Source: Chara braunii (taxonomy: Eukaryota > Streptophyta > Charophyceae > Charales > Characeae). From it: DNA of 35,188 nt. Shown in pieces: positions 19,393-29,504 of this stretch. The stretch covers positions 729,431 through 764,618 of the forward strand of contig BFEA01000573.1 of assembly GCA_003427395.1 (NCBI GenBank). Direction: 5' to 3'. Within the stretch, counting starts at the first letter, position 1, and each line of letters opens with the position of its first letter. The notes below the pieces were generated by a model. It worked only from the letters and a program-made list of their open reading frames with translations. It was not told where the DNA came from and ran no database searches. The translations under genes were made by a program, and so were the position numbers.

Positions 19393-19420
<28 letters not shown>
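19393..19420 (+). repeat. Poly(A) tract of 28 A
   Basis: An uninterrupted A-run that ends at the N gap, so its true length is unknown. It directly follows the U6-like fragment. Confidence 0.9.
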
Positions 19421-19478
19421 NNNNNNNNNNNNNNNNNNNNNNNNNNNNNNNNNNNNNNNNNNNNNNNNNNNNNNNNNN
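19421..19478. other. Assembly gap (58 N)
   Basis: A run of N between a poly(A) tract and unique sequence. The homopolymer probably caused the break. Coordinates beyond it depend on the gap-size estimate. Confidence 0.98.
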
Positions 19479-19481
19479 AAT

Positions 19482-19575
19482 CCATTGGGATTCGAACTCA
19501 GGTCTATGGCTTGAAAACGCGTGGCTGAAAAGCCACGAGGTGACCTACAATGTGACCGTTGGCATAAGCCAATGG
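19482..19575 (-). other. tRNA-like or SINE-head-like fold, not a tRNA gene
   Basis: On the - strand there is a B-box-like GTTCGAATCC, a 7-bp stem CGTGGCT/AGCCACG with a 4-nt loop, a 5-bp stem AGGTC/GACCT (19500-19504/19542-19546) and a closing CCATTGG/CCAATGG stem (19482-19488/19569-19575). The T-arm does not abut the closing stem with tRNA spacing. It is therefore a tRNA-derived relic or simply another member of the hairpin cluster. Confidence 0.35.
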
Positions 19576-19864
19576 GAAACTAAAACTAAAAAAAAAAAAA
19601 ACTAAAACTAAACTAAGGTGAAGCGCCACATAGCGCACTGTGAAGTGTCTGGGGCACTTTAGTCCCCGGTGGTCATGACAGGCGCCCGTTTTTACGGGCT
19701 GCCGTTTTTCTTTTCTTTTCTTTTTGTTATTTTCTTCTTTTATTTTTTCTTTTGTTAGATTTGCTTTAGTTTTTTGTTTTTTGTTTTTTTTTTTGATTAG
19801 AAAATTAATAAGTGCCCGTTCATTTTGACGAACGGGCTGCTTCTCCTTTTGATAGGATGAGCAA

Positions 19865-19905
19865 AATCGAACGGATCTGCCGCGAAAACGCGGCTATGTT
19901 CGATT
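19865..19905. other. Two-tier hairpin
   Basis: An outer 8-bp stem AATCGAAC/GTTCGATT (19865-19872/19898-19905) encloses a 6-bp stem GCCGCG/CGCGGC with an AAAA loop (19879-19894). The two stems are unrelated in sequence and separated by a 6/3-nt internal loop, a typical RNA-type fold. Confidence 0.65.
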
Positions 19906-20040
19906 GTGGGTTAGGGACCTTGTACTGGAGTTATGAGGGACTCTCTGCACACGCTTTGGGTGGCTTCCTATTCGTAGCGAATGGTTGCGACCGTCGGGTT
20001 TGAGAGAGAGAGAGAGAGGGGTCCAACACTGCAGGGTTCC

Positions 20041-20091
20041 CCCACCAAGACTGCGCCCGTTCGAAAACGGGCCACAGTGTAATTTGGTGGG
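20041..20091. other. Two-tier hairpin
   Basis: An outer 8-bp stem CCCACCAA/TTGGTGGG (20041-20048/20084-20091) encloses a 7-bp stem GCCCGTT/AACGGGC with loop CGAA (20055-20072). Confidence 0.65.
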
Positions 20092-20308
20092 CAGCTGTTG
20101 CGCCTGGATCAGGCACGAATTGCATGTCAGATACAGGCGCACGGCTGAAAGGGGAAAGAAGACCCTGTTGAGCTAGACTCTAGTTCAACTCTATGAAATG
20201 ACGGTGGGGGGGGGAGGCTGCTCGTTTCATAAAACGAGCTGCCTCTGCCCAGGGGAAAAAAAAAAAGAGGAAAAGTAAGGAAGAGGGGAAGAAAAGTAAC
20301 GGCCACGA

Positions 20309-20884
20309 ATGTGGCCGCGCCCATGGAATAGGTACAGCCCCCAGAAGGCTCTGGAGGCTGATGGGACTGTGCCTGTTCAGTTGAACTGGCTGCAGAGAAT
20401 GGCTGGGTACAGCCATTTCATGGAGCATGTGGCTTGCGGGAGAGGCCAGATACTGCCGACAATGGATGACCTTGGTTCCCGTAGGGGAAAACCAAGGCTC
20501 AAAGTTCCTGGCCATCGATTTAGATCAAGGGCCAAGAGCTCTGGCGAAATTTTGCCTAAAGCAGTTGCCCACATGCCTTCGGCTGGCTATAAAAGCCAGC
20601 ACTCCATCCAACAGCCTCACAATTGTGGCAGTACTGCTAGGGCATTCACTTTAGTGAATGCTGGTTGGCTGCTGGTGTGGGGCGGTGCTACAGGTGGAGG
20701 TGTTGTTGGTGGAGTGGAGGTATGCAAGGAGTTGGAAGAGGAGAAGGGAGACAGCCATAGCCACCACTTCACTTGTGAAGTGCTGAGGAGGTGTTACGCG
20801 TCAATCACAGCGACAACGACCATAGTTGGAGAGGTGGTGGGAAGATGCTGCACGGTTTTGCAGCGGCGACAATATCTTCGTTGA
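20309..20884 (+). CDS. Unrecognised 191-codon open frame within the hairpin cluster
   Basis: It is the longest open frame outside the transposons, with an ATG start and no stop for 191 codons. I recognise no domain. A Gly/Val-rich segment 'WGGATGGGVVGGVEV' might be a short hydrophobic stretch, and a Glu-rich patch follows. Five of the listed perfect hairpins fall inside it, so base pairing and not protein coding may shape this sequence. No splice sites or upstream promoter are evident. I consider a chance open frame about as likely as a real exon, or more likely. Confidence 0.15.
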   Translation: MWPRPWNRYSPQKALEADGTVPVQLNWLQRMAGYSHFMEHVACGRGQILPTMDDLGSRRGKPRLKVPGHRFRSRAKSSGEILPKAVAHMPSAGYKSQHSIQQPHNCGSTARAFTLVNAGWLLVWGGATGGGVVGGVEVCKELEEEKGDSHSHHFTCEVLRRCYASITATTTIVGEVVGRCCTVLQRRQYLR

Positions 20885-21060
20885 CGTAACGCGAAAGTGC
20901 TGCCGGATTTTTGCGGTGGCGGCACTGGTTTTAACGGCAGTAGTGTGGAAGCGCTGCCGGTTTTTCAAGACGGTGGCGGCAGTTTTTTTAAGGGGAAGTA
21001 CTATCCATTTGGAGGCACGGCAACGACGGCAGTGCTGCCAAAATTTTGCAGCGAGGTGAA
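20826..21060 (+). repeat. GC-rich degenerate repeat of GCTGCCGG...GGTGGCGGCA units
   Basis: Units near 20898, 20951 and, less clearly, 21033 share 'GCTGCCG', a T-run and 'GGTGGCGGCA', spaced about 54 bp for the first two. Each unit can fold on itself (GTGCTGCC with GGCGGCAC, one G-T pair). An additional fold, GAAGAT/ATCTTC, encloses GCTGC/GCAGC near 20842-20880. The block continues the structured character of the preceding cluster. Confidence 0.45.
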
Positions 21061-23049
21061 GCGGTTTTTGTTTTGGTGTGCGACTAGGTCGTGATGTCGC
21101 ACGACGCCACGTACCGGTTTTGACGGCGCAGCAAGTGGTGGTCCGCGTTATTTTTTGTGGTGCGCGAAGGTTATGATAAATTTCAGTGTGGCCTAGAGGT
21201 TGGGCTAGTGCTGGTGCGTGTTTGGGATTGTGCGGTAGTGGTGCGTGGGCCGATGACATGAGGAGTGCGCGGAGTGAGTGCTCGCGACAGTGACTATTGG
21301 AGTTGCGGCGCTTGCGGTTTGCGCCAGAAGGACATCCTTATTTTTTGGGGGGAGGCTCGCGGCACATGCAGTTTCAACCAGGGCCACCTTTATTTTTTTG
21401 GCGGCGCACAGTGCAAGCGGGATTTGAGAGTGAGACCATCTAGTGCTGTGGCGGTAACGTGGGACCGTCTGGGACCATTTTGGGACTAGGTGGGACTGAT
21501 TATTGTGATCAGGACTGGCATGTTGGTGTGGCTATTGCGAGCGGACAGGGTGATTGGAGGCAGTGTGGACTTGCGATTGGTTGGGTGGACGAACTTTTGG
21601 TGAAGTGCATTGGGATTGTTTAGGACATTGGGACCACGTGGAAACTCGATTGTGAGAACGCCCTCTTGGAGGGTTATCTTGCTTCAGTTTTTCGTGATCC
21701 AGCCTCTGCTCATTTGGACACTTGGTGGAAGACGCAGAAGGCCACAACTTATGAATTGTGTGCCACGTATTTTTCTACGGTGGTCATTTTCTTCTGATTC
21801 AAATATGATCTGACTTTCTTGAGTGAGCCGGACCAAACTTCACTCAAGGTTAGTCAGTTGAATGACTCAGATTTCCCTTCACACTTGTGTGAACCCGCAC
21901 TTTGTTTGGCCTTGTTGTTTTTAATGTTCAAAAGAAAAGGCAGAGGAAAGTTGTGTGAGTCATGCATGTGAATGGAAAGGTCTGACTTGAATATGGGATT
22001 GTACTGTTTCATGTTGTCCTTGTTTTCTTTGCATGTTGCGCAGGTAGGTAGAAGGATGTTTGCTATGGAGATTGACTTTGCCTGTTGGAGAAAAGGAAAA
22101 GGGTTGTTTTATCTCTATCTTTCACCTGCCTGCAGGATAAAATACTTGAATTTTTGAATGAATAATTTCAACGGGTACCTGAAAGAGAACTTGTGAATAT
22201 AATGAAGATGCGGTCAATTGGACTTAATTTTCCCAACATTGACGCATTCTATCCCAAATTATTTTATCTACTTGTACCTGTCAAAATGATTTTCATTCTC
22301 TGTCTCATTCGATTTCTTTTTTTCTAAGTTACCCTGAACTGAGGACAAATGAAAGTAGTTGAAAGTAACTTACAGTGAACACATTCTTTTTCTCTAGGAA
22401 GCATCCAAGGCAGGGGTTCGTATGCTTTCGGAGTCGACCCTGTTATCGACTTGGAGTGGACCCGACTCGTCGGGGGTGGTACCTTGCCGACTCGGTAGTG
22501 ACGACCCAACCTCTGAGATCCGGGTTTGCGGGCTCGGGCGAGGGGAAGGAGTATCCACAGACCACTTCCTAGAGGAGAGGCATGCAACACTTCAAGCCAT
22601 GAACATGACTAAGAATCATCTGCGAAGCAACCTGTCATCCAGGAAGATTGAGAATGTATGGAGACAAGCGTATGCGTGTTTAATCATACGCCGGAGTTAG
22701 TTGGAATGAATAACTTTGGTAGCGCGTCTCATCAGGTCAAAACTAAGGCAGTCGGACTACCTCGTCGACTGCATCAAAGTTATTCTCGGTAGTCAACTTC
22801 TGGTTGGCGATTGTATGATTATTTTTGTGGAATTCAACCCGGAATGGTCGGATTGTTTTTAATATCGTATTGTTGGACGTACCATATGATAATTCTGATT
22901 CTTTCAGTTATCATTTCAGATTGGGCATGTTCCTGTCGACTACGGTCGACTCTTTTTGGTAAAATTATGTGTGTTTGTTATAACTTTCTTTTGATTGTGT
23001 GTCTAAGGGACTAGGATTAATTTTGTGGTTTCACGCTTGGTTGAGACCG
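21061..23049. other. Unassigned DNA, no gene seen
   Basis: Mixed-composition sequence with only short frames (under 155 codons) on both strands and no motif I recognise. A few isolated inverted repeats occur, for example GCAGTCG/CGACTGC near 22749-22774, at a density far below that of 18490-20790. Confidence 0.4.
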
Positions 23050-23520
23050 TCCTAGTCGACTGGCGTCCGCTTCGTACTTAGGAGATCAGCGCCCTAAGGA
23101 ATGAACGACGTTCGAGTCCACTTGGCGTTAACCAACGTACTACGGCGGACGAGCAAACGCCCTCGGTCGACCTACCTCTTCAATTGCATCTAAAAACTTT
23201 CGCACGTGGGTCAGTAGCTCGATAGGGATACGCCCCTAAGGGTGGTGACAGCGCCTTAGGGAAGGAAAGTTTATGCCCCGCGGGCCCGCGGAAACCTATC
23301 CTTTCGTAGGGGACCGCGGAATGTACAACTAACACACCCGACTAGAGCGGCGAAGGAGTGACGCGACCACGGCCGTCTCGGCGACTCGCGGGATTGTTCT
23401 GCGTCGTTCCCGAGTTGTCTCTTAAATTTTGCTTTTGTTTGGTTTTACTCCTGCGTGACATTGTCGGGAGGGCTCTCGCCTTTGCGAAAAAGGCGGGAGT
23501 CGATGCGCTCGACACCGCAA
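23050..23520 (-). repeat. Unnamed repeat family, copy 1
   Basis: Read on the - strand it matches the core and right arm of 26470-27165. Common landmarks are 'GTCGAGCRCATCG', 'GTCACGCAGGA', 'TTCGCCGCTC', 'CCCCTACGAMARGATAG', 'TCACCACCCTT' and 'GGCGTATCCC'. A 14-bp palindrome, CCGCGGGCCCGCGG, lies at 23278-23291 and a hairpin CGCCTTT/AAAGGCG at 23477-23495. The other inverted arm is missing; a microsatellite begins just downstream. No open frame is shared by the copies. Confidence 0.6.
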
Positions 23521-23547
23521 GCATGAGTCCTTTAAGAGATAGCACTG

Positions 23548-23628
23548 TTATTATTGTTATTATTGTTATTATTGTTATTATTGTTATTATTCTTATTATT
23601 CTTATTATTCTTATCATTGTTATTATTA
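23548..23628 (+). repeat. Microsatellite of 9-bp units TTATTATTG / TTATTATTC
   Basis: About five units ending in G are followed by three ending in C, then a broken unit. The orderly switch of the last base shows two phases of expansion. Related TTATTA-rich text recurs at about 23877-23912. Confidence 0.9.
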
Positions 23629-24939
23629 AATTCTAAGTTTTTGATGATAACAAAATTAGTATTAAGTGAACAGACTTGGGTCGTTCGCAAAGGAGTGAGG
23701 TGGAGTAAGGAGAAATGTTGTGAGGGAGTTGAAAATGTAAGTGAGAATGTTGTAAGAGAGTTGGAGAAAAAGAAGAATTGGTTGGTAAATTGCTCTCTTG
23801 ATCCTACGGTGCCTACGTTGCCCATAAGTATCATGACTATATCTAATTATAAGGAAAGTTAGTTACTCACAAATCGTTATTATTATTACTATTGTTATTG
23901 CTACTATTATTTGGTTATGATATCTCTCTTATGTAACACACATTTAATCTTGAGTTTTAAACCCCGCTTGAAAATTGAACCCGACCCTCTCCATCTTTCT
24001 GGTTTTTTCCTTATCTAATCATGGTTACCTCTTTGATTATAGTTACCCAAAGTATACCTCTCTTGTTGGTTGTTTGATCAACTTTTAACCGATAGGACAA
24101 AGTTTGGTTAAACACATACAAATATAAGACGATTGCGGAAGTTTTATTGGAGTTCAGTAAGAACTTTTGACAAGGAACTAGAAGTTACGTGCATTTCAAC
24201 CTAACATGTAAGCCCTTCAAAACTATGACCTTTGTAAGTTGCATGTGCCTATATCGATAAAACATGTTATTGTTTACTTAGTTTCTCCAGAGTAATATTT
24301 TGTCTGAAGAAAATGGGTGGCTTGTACGAAGTGCTTGTGTTTATACGGATTGTCTAGTTGTGTGGAATGTGATTACTAAGTATGTCTAATTGTTTCTGAA
24401 AAAACATAGTCGGAACGAGAAGCGTCCGTGAGAGTTGTCTCACTATGTGTTTGTTTATTTGGGTAAATGGGACAGCAACGGTGTGGGATCCGTGAAGTTT
24501 TGCCCTACTTGATATGTTCTCCTAACATTAACAAAATTGGGATCACGGTGAGATTAGTTGGACACCGTGAAAATTACGAGATTGAGTATGGCTATGCACG
24601 TTTGAGATTTTTTGATATTGACAAAAAAGTTATGAATGAGAAAACCTTGACTAAATATTTCCTTGTGAAACATTTGACTGATACTTGCCTCCTCTTGAGT
24701 TAAACTAACACAAGTCACAAATCAGTCGGAAGAGCTTATGAGAAGTGCATAGTAAAAAAAAATCCCTGTGTGAACTACCTTGTTTCAAGTTGCCTCAGTC
24801 ATAGGGGTGTGGGTCTCATGTGGCCTACCCAACTAACTTAAAGACCACCGAATGATACCCTTACTTCAAAGATGAGAGAGTTGGAGTAAGGCGATAGATT
24901 TATTTAAGAAACATTTGTAGAGGGGAGAGGAGGAACGAA
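23629..24939. other. Unassigned DNA, no gene seen
   Basis: Short frames only, the longest on the + strand being 78 codons (24467-24703) without a recognisable motif. Composition is AT-rich with no tandem structure. Confidence 0.4.
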
Positions 24940-25265
24940 ACTAAACCCCGGGAGGTCTGCCCTATTACCTATCTACTCACGTAAGGGAGGTGGTAGTAAG
25001 AGAAGGGGGCCCCAGTAAGGTCTATCTTATTATTAACCAACCTTACTCAAATATAAGTTGGTGATAGGAGGAGCGAGGCCCCGCGAGGTCTGGTCTATTA
25101 CCAATCAGTGCCAAGTAACTGTGGTAGGTTGAGCAAGGCCCCGTAAGGTATTTCCTATCGCCTATCAACTTGGGCCGTAGTAGAAAGGATAGATCTCGAG
25201 AGATCTACCCTACTGTCACTAATCCTCTTTGGTAATCAGGGAAAAGTAAGGTCCCGCAAAAGAAT
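24940..25265 (+). repeat. Degenerate tandem array around AAGGCCCCGNAAGGTCT
   Basis: Versions of the motif start at about 24944, 25008, 25078, 25138, (weak) 25190 and 25249, spaced 52-70 bp. Each is followed by a pyrimidine-rich 'CTATTACCNATCA' type stretch. Units differ enough that the array must be old. Confidence 0.6.
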
Positions 25266-26469
25266 AATTGATTGTCGACAAATCACTTTCTGGTTCTATT
25301 GAGGTGAGGATGGCAGAAATGTGGTCCCGTGTAGCCTGTTTTACTATCTGGGAACCTCTTGATATATTTATCTTATGATTCTGTTCTGGATGATAATTAG
25401 TGAATGTTTATTTGTGCATGTTTATAAAAAAGGTATTTATGTATAAGAATTAATAAACTATGAGAAAAATAAGGAAGGAAGGGACAACACAGAAAAAGGG
25501 TAAAAAGGGGTAGAGGCTTAGGATAGAAGATCATAAAGGTTAAAGAGATTAAGTGACTATTACTCAATAATTATTTAACCAGTTAAAAAGGGCGTGAACT
25601 ATTATCCGCTATACTTGATATTGCACGAACTATGAGGCGACAACCTTGTAATCGGTCTGAGGTACATGTAGGATAGAAGTTACGGGCAATTGCAGTCGTC
25701 TGAATCGTCTTATCCGTTGAATGAGACTGCAAGAAGGAGGATGTTAAGGTTGTGTCGGACTGTGTGCTTACAAGTCTTGGACATTCTTTGATAAAACCGT
25801 ACAAAAAGGACCATACGAAACTACAATTTTGTTATCATTGGATAAGAGGTTGGTAAAAGTTCCTACTCAACTTTCACGTGATATGATACCCACACTTAAA
25901 GACAAAGTCAAAAGGGACGGATGAAACCTCCCATGTGTCTAAGCCTAAATGGTCTTGGTCATTCTCAAGGGACTTTGATTCTAGTGAGGAGGTTGGATAA
26001 AAAAGTTCGAGGTAGGAAGGAATGTTATCCAAGGTTTTAGGGAGTGGGGGACAAGTCAAAGTTGACGTTTATAGTGCATTATGTGGCTGCATTGGTGTGT
26101 GTGTATTTGATTCTGACATTGGTGCATGTGTGAGTCTTAATTCGTTTACGGAAAGTGGGTGTCATCTGAAAAACTTCGGACTGGATGCGCTGCAATTGTG
26201 AGAAGTGAGGTTTATCACTCATCACATCCTTGATATATATAACTATATTTTGATCAAAATACGATAACGAATCACAGTTTACACAGAGTTTAGATTGATT
26301 GGGACTCCAAGCAAAGGAAAGGTTTATTAGATGGTTAGTTTGATGATTTATAATTTATTCAAAAAAAAAAAAGATTTATGACATTCGACTTTTATCGTTC
26401 TTATAGGTAACTGAGATATTAGAGTAATTGTACTGGGGCAAAATTTGAGCGTGGAAAGCTACCCAGAAA
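25266..26469. other. Unassigned DNA, no gene seen
   Basis: AT-leaning sequence with frames under 75 codons. An A-run lies at 26361-26372. No RNA or transposon signature found. Confidence 0.4.
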
Positions 26470-27165
26470 AGTCGACCTGAATTGTAAGTCGGACCGGAAG
26501 ATCAACACCTTAGTACACAACGTATAAATGGATCAGTCTTAAGGCGTTATACCGCTCGTATACCTATGTTACGACGATTGAGAAAACACCCTCGGTTGGC
26601 CTACCTTTGAAATTACAAGTAAAATTTTTCGTATGTAGGTCAGTAGCTCAGTAGGGATACACTTACCTAAAGGTGGTGACAACCCCTCACGTAGAGGTAA
26701 ATTGTACCTTATAGAGTCTTGTATTGTGGCAAGGCCTCGTTGTCGAGCACATCGGTCCCACAGGAGGACCCCACGGTCGTATCACGCAGGATTTTGCATG
26801 ACTTCTTATTCACAGTGGAACTTTCGCCGCTCCGACCGAGTGCGCCAATCATACCTCTCACGAACCCCTACGACAAGATAGAGTCATGCGAGGTATAACT
26901 TATCTCTGCCCAAAAGGCTATCACCACCCTTGGACAGGCGTATCCCCGCTGGGCTACCAAACCACATGAGAAAGCTACTCAGTTGTAATCACAGAGGTAG
27001 CCCAGTCGAAGGCGTTTCTCGTACGCTATATCATAGGGGGTACTCACGGTTGCACGCCTTAATCAGACCCGTACATGAGTAGTCGTTGGGGGTTGATGTC
27101 TCAAACGCGACTCGGCGCCCGTCGACTATGACGGTCCGTCTAACCACCCGATACACCATAAAATA
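26470..27165 (+). repeat. Fold-back element with long inverted arms (repeat family copy 2)
   Basis: The left arm (about 26470-26700) and right arm (about 26920-27165) are imperfect inverted repeats. Paired blocks include GAGAAAACACC with GGCGTTTCTC, CGGTTGGCCTAC with GTAGCCCAGTCG, GTAGCTCAGTAGGGATAC with GTATCCCCGCTGGGCTAC, and AAGGTGGTGACAACC with GGCTATCACCACCCTT. The ~220-bp core between them carries the blocks seen in copies 1 and 3. No coding frame is evident. Long inverted arms with a non-coding core suggest a fold-back type transposon. I found no target duplication. Confidence 0.65.
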
Positions 27166-28274
27166 ACAAAACTAAAGTTTCACACTAACCCATAACATTT
27201 TTGACACGGAAAAACAGTTGGGCGTCACACACAAAACTTATAATAAATATCGACGGAAGTTCATCATATCAACTAGCCATGCATAAATACGCAAGCAGTC
27301 GCAGTCATGGCATACTATGTAGTACCCAAAGTTACCCCTCAATGATTTTGAGGGTCGTTTTGACATTCAAGTGTCAGTTGACACGCGCCTTGAGGGGTTA
27401 ATCTCTCGACGCTAGACAATCGCTAAGCCGGTTGTGGGTCCTACCCTCTTCTGCACCCTGCGCAGATGAGTCGTAGGCGGACCTTTGCTCTTTAATAAAG
27501 GTTGAACACCCCTAACACTGAAAGTGGGGTTCCATCATAAGGGTTTGACTTTGACAGCTGCTATGAATCTTAACGTCCAACTATAAAAATGTTAAAAATA
27601 AAAATTTTATTTTTTTCAATATAGGTCTGTTGAACCATTGTGCACGATCATAGTAAACCGAACGGATGTGTCACATACACACAAAGAGGTTATAAAACAT
27701 GGGACGATCACTCTCACAATCATAGTATGACTCCCTTCAACATATGATCGCAGACAAAGTCAAATTTGAAAGTTCACTCACAAAACATACTTGCAATCAC
27801 ATCAATGATTCAACATCGGCAAACCACACACTAGACGGGGTCAATTTCAACCACTTTCTATACTTATACCCCTTGCCTTATTCACACAAACTTCAATCTT
27901 TGTCCAACCCTCCAAAATAAAACACTCAGTATTTTTTAAATGACAATTTAATAAAATCCACGTAAAAATCAAAAAAAAAAAAATCAACCCACAAAGGCTA
28001 AAACCTTTAGGTTGATAAACGAGAATGAGTTAGAGTTGAGTAGGAAACTAACAAGTTGGCAACTAACATGTTATCAAAAGGTAACAAACGATGATTCTTA
28101 TAGGATCGAGCTGGATCGAAATGATAAAAACAAATTGTAACACAACACAGACCGATTTTCAAAACTAAACTTTAAGTGTATGGAGAATAAACCTCATATC
28201 ACATCTCTCTCAAAAATTTCATAAGATTAACTTTAAATCTACTTTTCAATGGGTGTTAGTAGAATACGAAAAAT
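27166..28274. other. Unassigned AT-rich DNA, no gene seen
   Basis: It has short frames only. A- and T-runs occur near 27600-27620 and 27969-27982. No repeat with other parts of the window was noticed. Confidence 0.4.
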
Positions 28275-28945
28275 TTCGGCAATATCTTCCCTATACAGGG
28301 TGTATTGCCAATATATTTCTTGTAAACATATAGTTTAGCTTATCGAAACTAAGAAAAATTCGGCAACACTGTATCTTTCCATAATTTATACTCGGTCGAA
28401 TACCAAATTTGAAAACGATCTTAAACTTTAGAGAGTTAAATTTTGTATAACTATCTTATTTAGTGGAAATTTAGGCAGCATCTCCTTTAAAGAAGTAAGC
28501 TTCACAAATTTATATAAAGTCAAATATATGAATTCGAAATAAAATTTCAGTTCTATCAAAACAAAATTGAACTGTAAAATTTTTGGCATCACTCCCCCTA
28601 GAGAAGTGTCTTTCCCAAAATTTGTACAAAGCTAAATACAAAGTTTAAAAATAATTATGACTTGACAAAGTAAAATTTTATCCAACTCCCTGAGTTAGTA
28701 AAACTTTGGGTAACATCTCTCATAGAAAATAAAGTTTTCATTATTTATACTAAGCCATTTATGAAACTCGGTCAAAATTTGAACTTTGAAACTCAAAATT
28801 TGACTAACTCATTAGCTTCGCAAAACTTTTGGCAAGACTTCCCTTAGCAAAAATAAAATTTTTAATTTATAAAAAGTCAAGTATGAAAAATAAACTTAAC
28901 CCTAAAAATATAGAAATTGATCTAACTCTTATAGTTCCAACACGT
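28275..28945 (+). repeat. Degenerate tandem array, unit about 110-123 bp
   Basis: The landmark TTTGGCAACATCTCCC-like text recurs at about 28278, 28362, 28473, 28585, 28708 and 28831. Spacings are 84, 111, 112, 123 and 123 bp. Between landmarks, 'AAATTTATACAAAGTCAAATATGAA' and 'AAAATTTGAACTTTGAAACTCAAAATTT' like blocks recur in the same order. Strong divergence between units implies age or relaxed constraint. Confidence 0.7.
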
Positions 28946-29139
28946 GGCGAGCAAAACAAAGCAACTACCTATCAAAGTTAATACTCAGAGTAAGGAGAGT
29001 TTACATTCAACCACATGCAAATCTATACCACGATGGATAAGTACTCGCACCAAGATCCCAAGTTGTTTTCACACAAGATATTAATTGATCCTAAAGATGA
29101 TTATCCCTTGTACCGATCTTACATATGGCATGGCGCTAG

Positions 29140-29460
29140 ATCATTCAGCTTAGAAACAATCTCTAAAATGTCTTAAATTATATACTAACTGGTTGCACCA
29201 TTACTCTCTTCTTTGGGCATGCGACTAGACTATTCAGCTTACAAACAATGTTCAACTTGCCCAATTCAGTTTCAATTATACCCATGACTTTACTTTTTTT
29301 CTTAGTGATATGACTTAAGTTGAACCATTCGACTTGGAAACAATGTCCAACAGTCTGTTCATATGCAAATATAAATAAAGTATTTCCAATTATACTCATT
29401 TGTACTTAGAGTGTGGCTTCAGGCAAAACCATTCGGCTTGGAAACAATATCCAACCCTTC
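29140..29460 (+). repeat. Degenerate tandem array around CATTCGGCTTGGAAACAATGTCCAA
   Basis: Units start near 29142, 29231, 29326 and 29430, spaced 89-104 bp. A 'TTTCAATTATACTCAT' type block recurs within two of them. It follows directly after the previous array. Confidence 0.65.
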
Positions 29461-29504
29461 ACCAAAATCCTCCCTCATAATAAAATAAGTAGTTGGATCT
29501 AACC

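Larger units (their letters stand above)
18493..20782. other. Dense cluster of unrelated short perfect hairpins
   Basis: Perfect stem-loops (left arm/right arm): 18493-18499/18510-18516; 18796-18803/18808-18815; 19094-19100/19104-19110; 19158-19166/19171-19179; 19333-19341/19344-19352; 19520-19526/19531-19537; 19814-19821/19830-19837; 20055-20061/20066-20072; 20220-20227/20232-20239; 20300-20306/20311-20317; 20398-20405/20410-20417; 20582-20588/20594-20600; 20642-20650/20653-20661; 20765-20772/20775-20782. Shorter ones lie at 18528-18542, 18994-19006, 19030-19044, 19684-19699, 19879-19894, 20341-20354. Stems all differ. With equal base use, one or two stems of 7 bp or more with loops of 2-10 would be expected in 2.3 kb; fourteen are listed. 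No known RNA, intron or transposon recognised. Confidence 0.75.

Noticed and set aside
19482-19575. tRNA gene on the - strand
   Set aside because: A B-box-like sequence and several stems are present, but T-arm to acceptor spacing is wrong and the T-stem has mismatches. At best a tRNA-derived relic.
23053-23119. tRNA-like A box and B box in repeat copy 1
   Set aside because: The A box matches loosely and the intervening sequence does not fold as a tRNA. The better A-box match (23214-23226) has no B box downstream.
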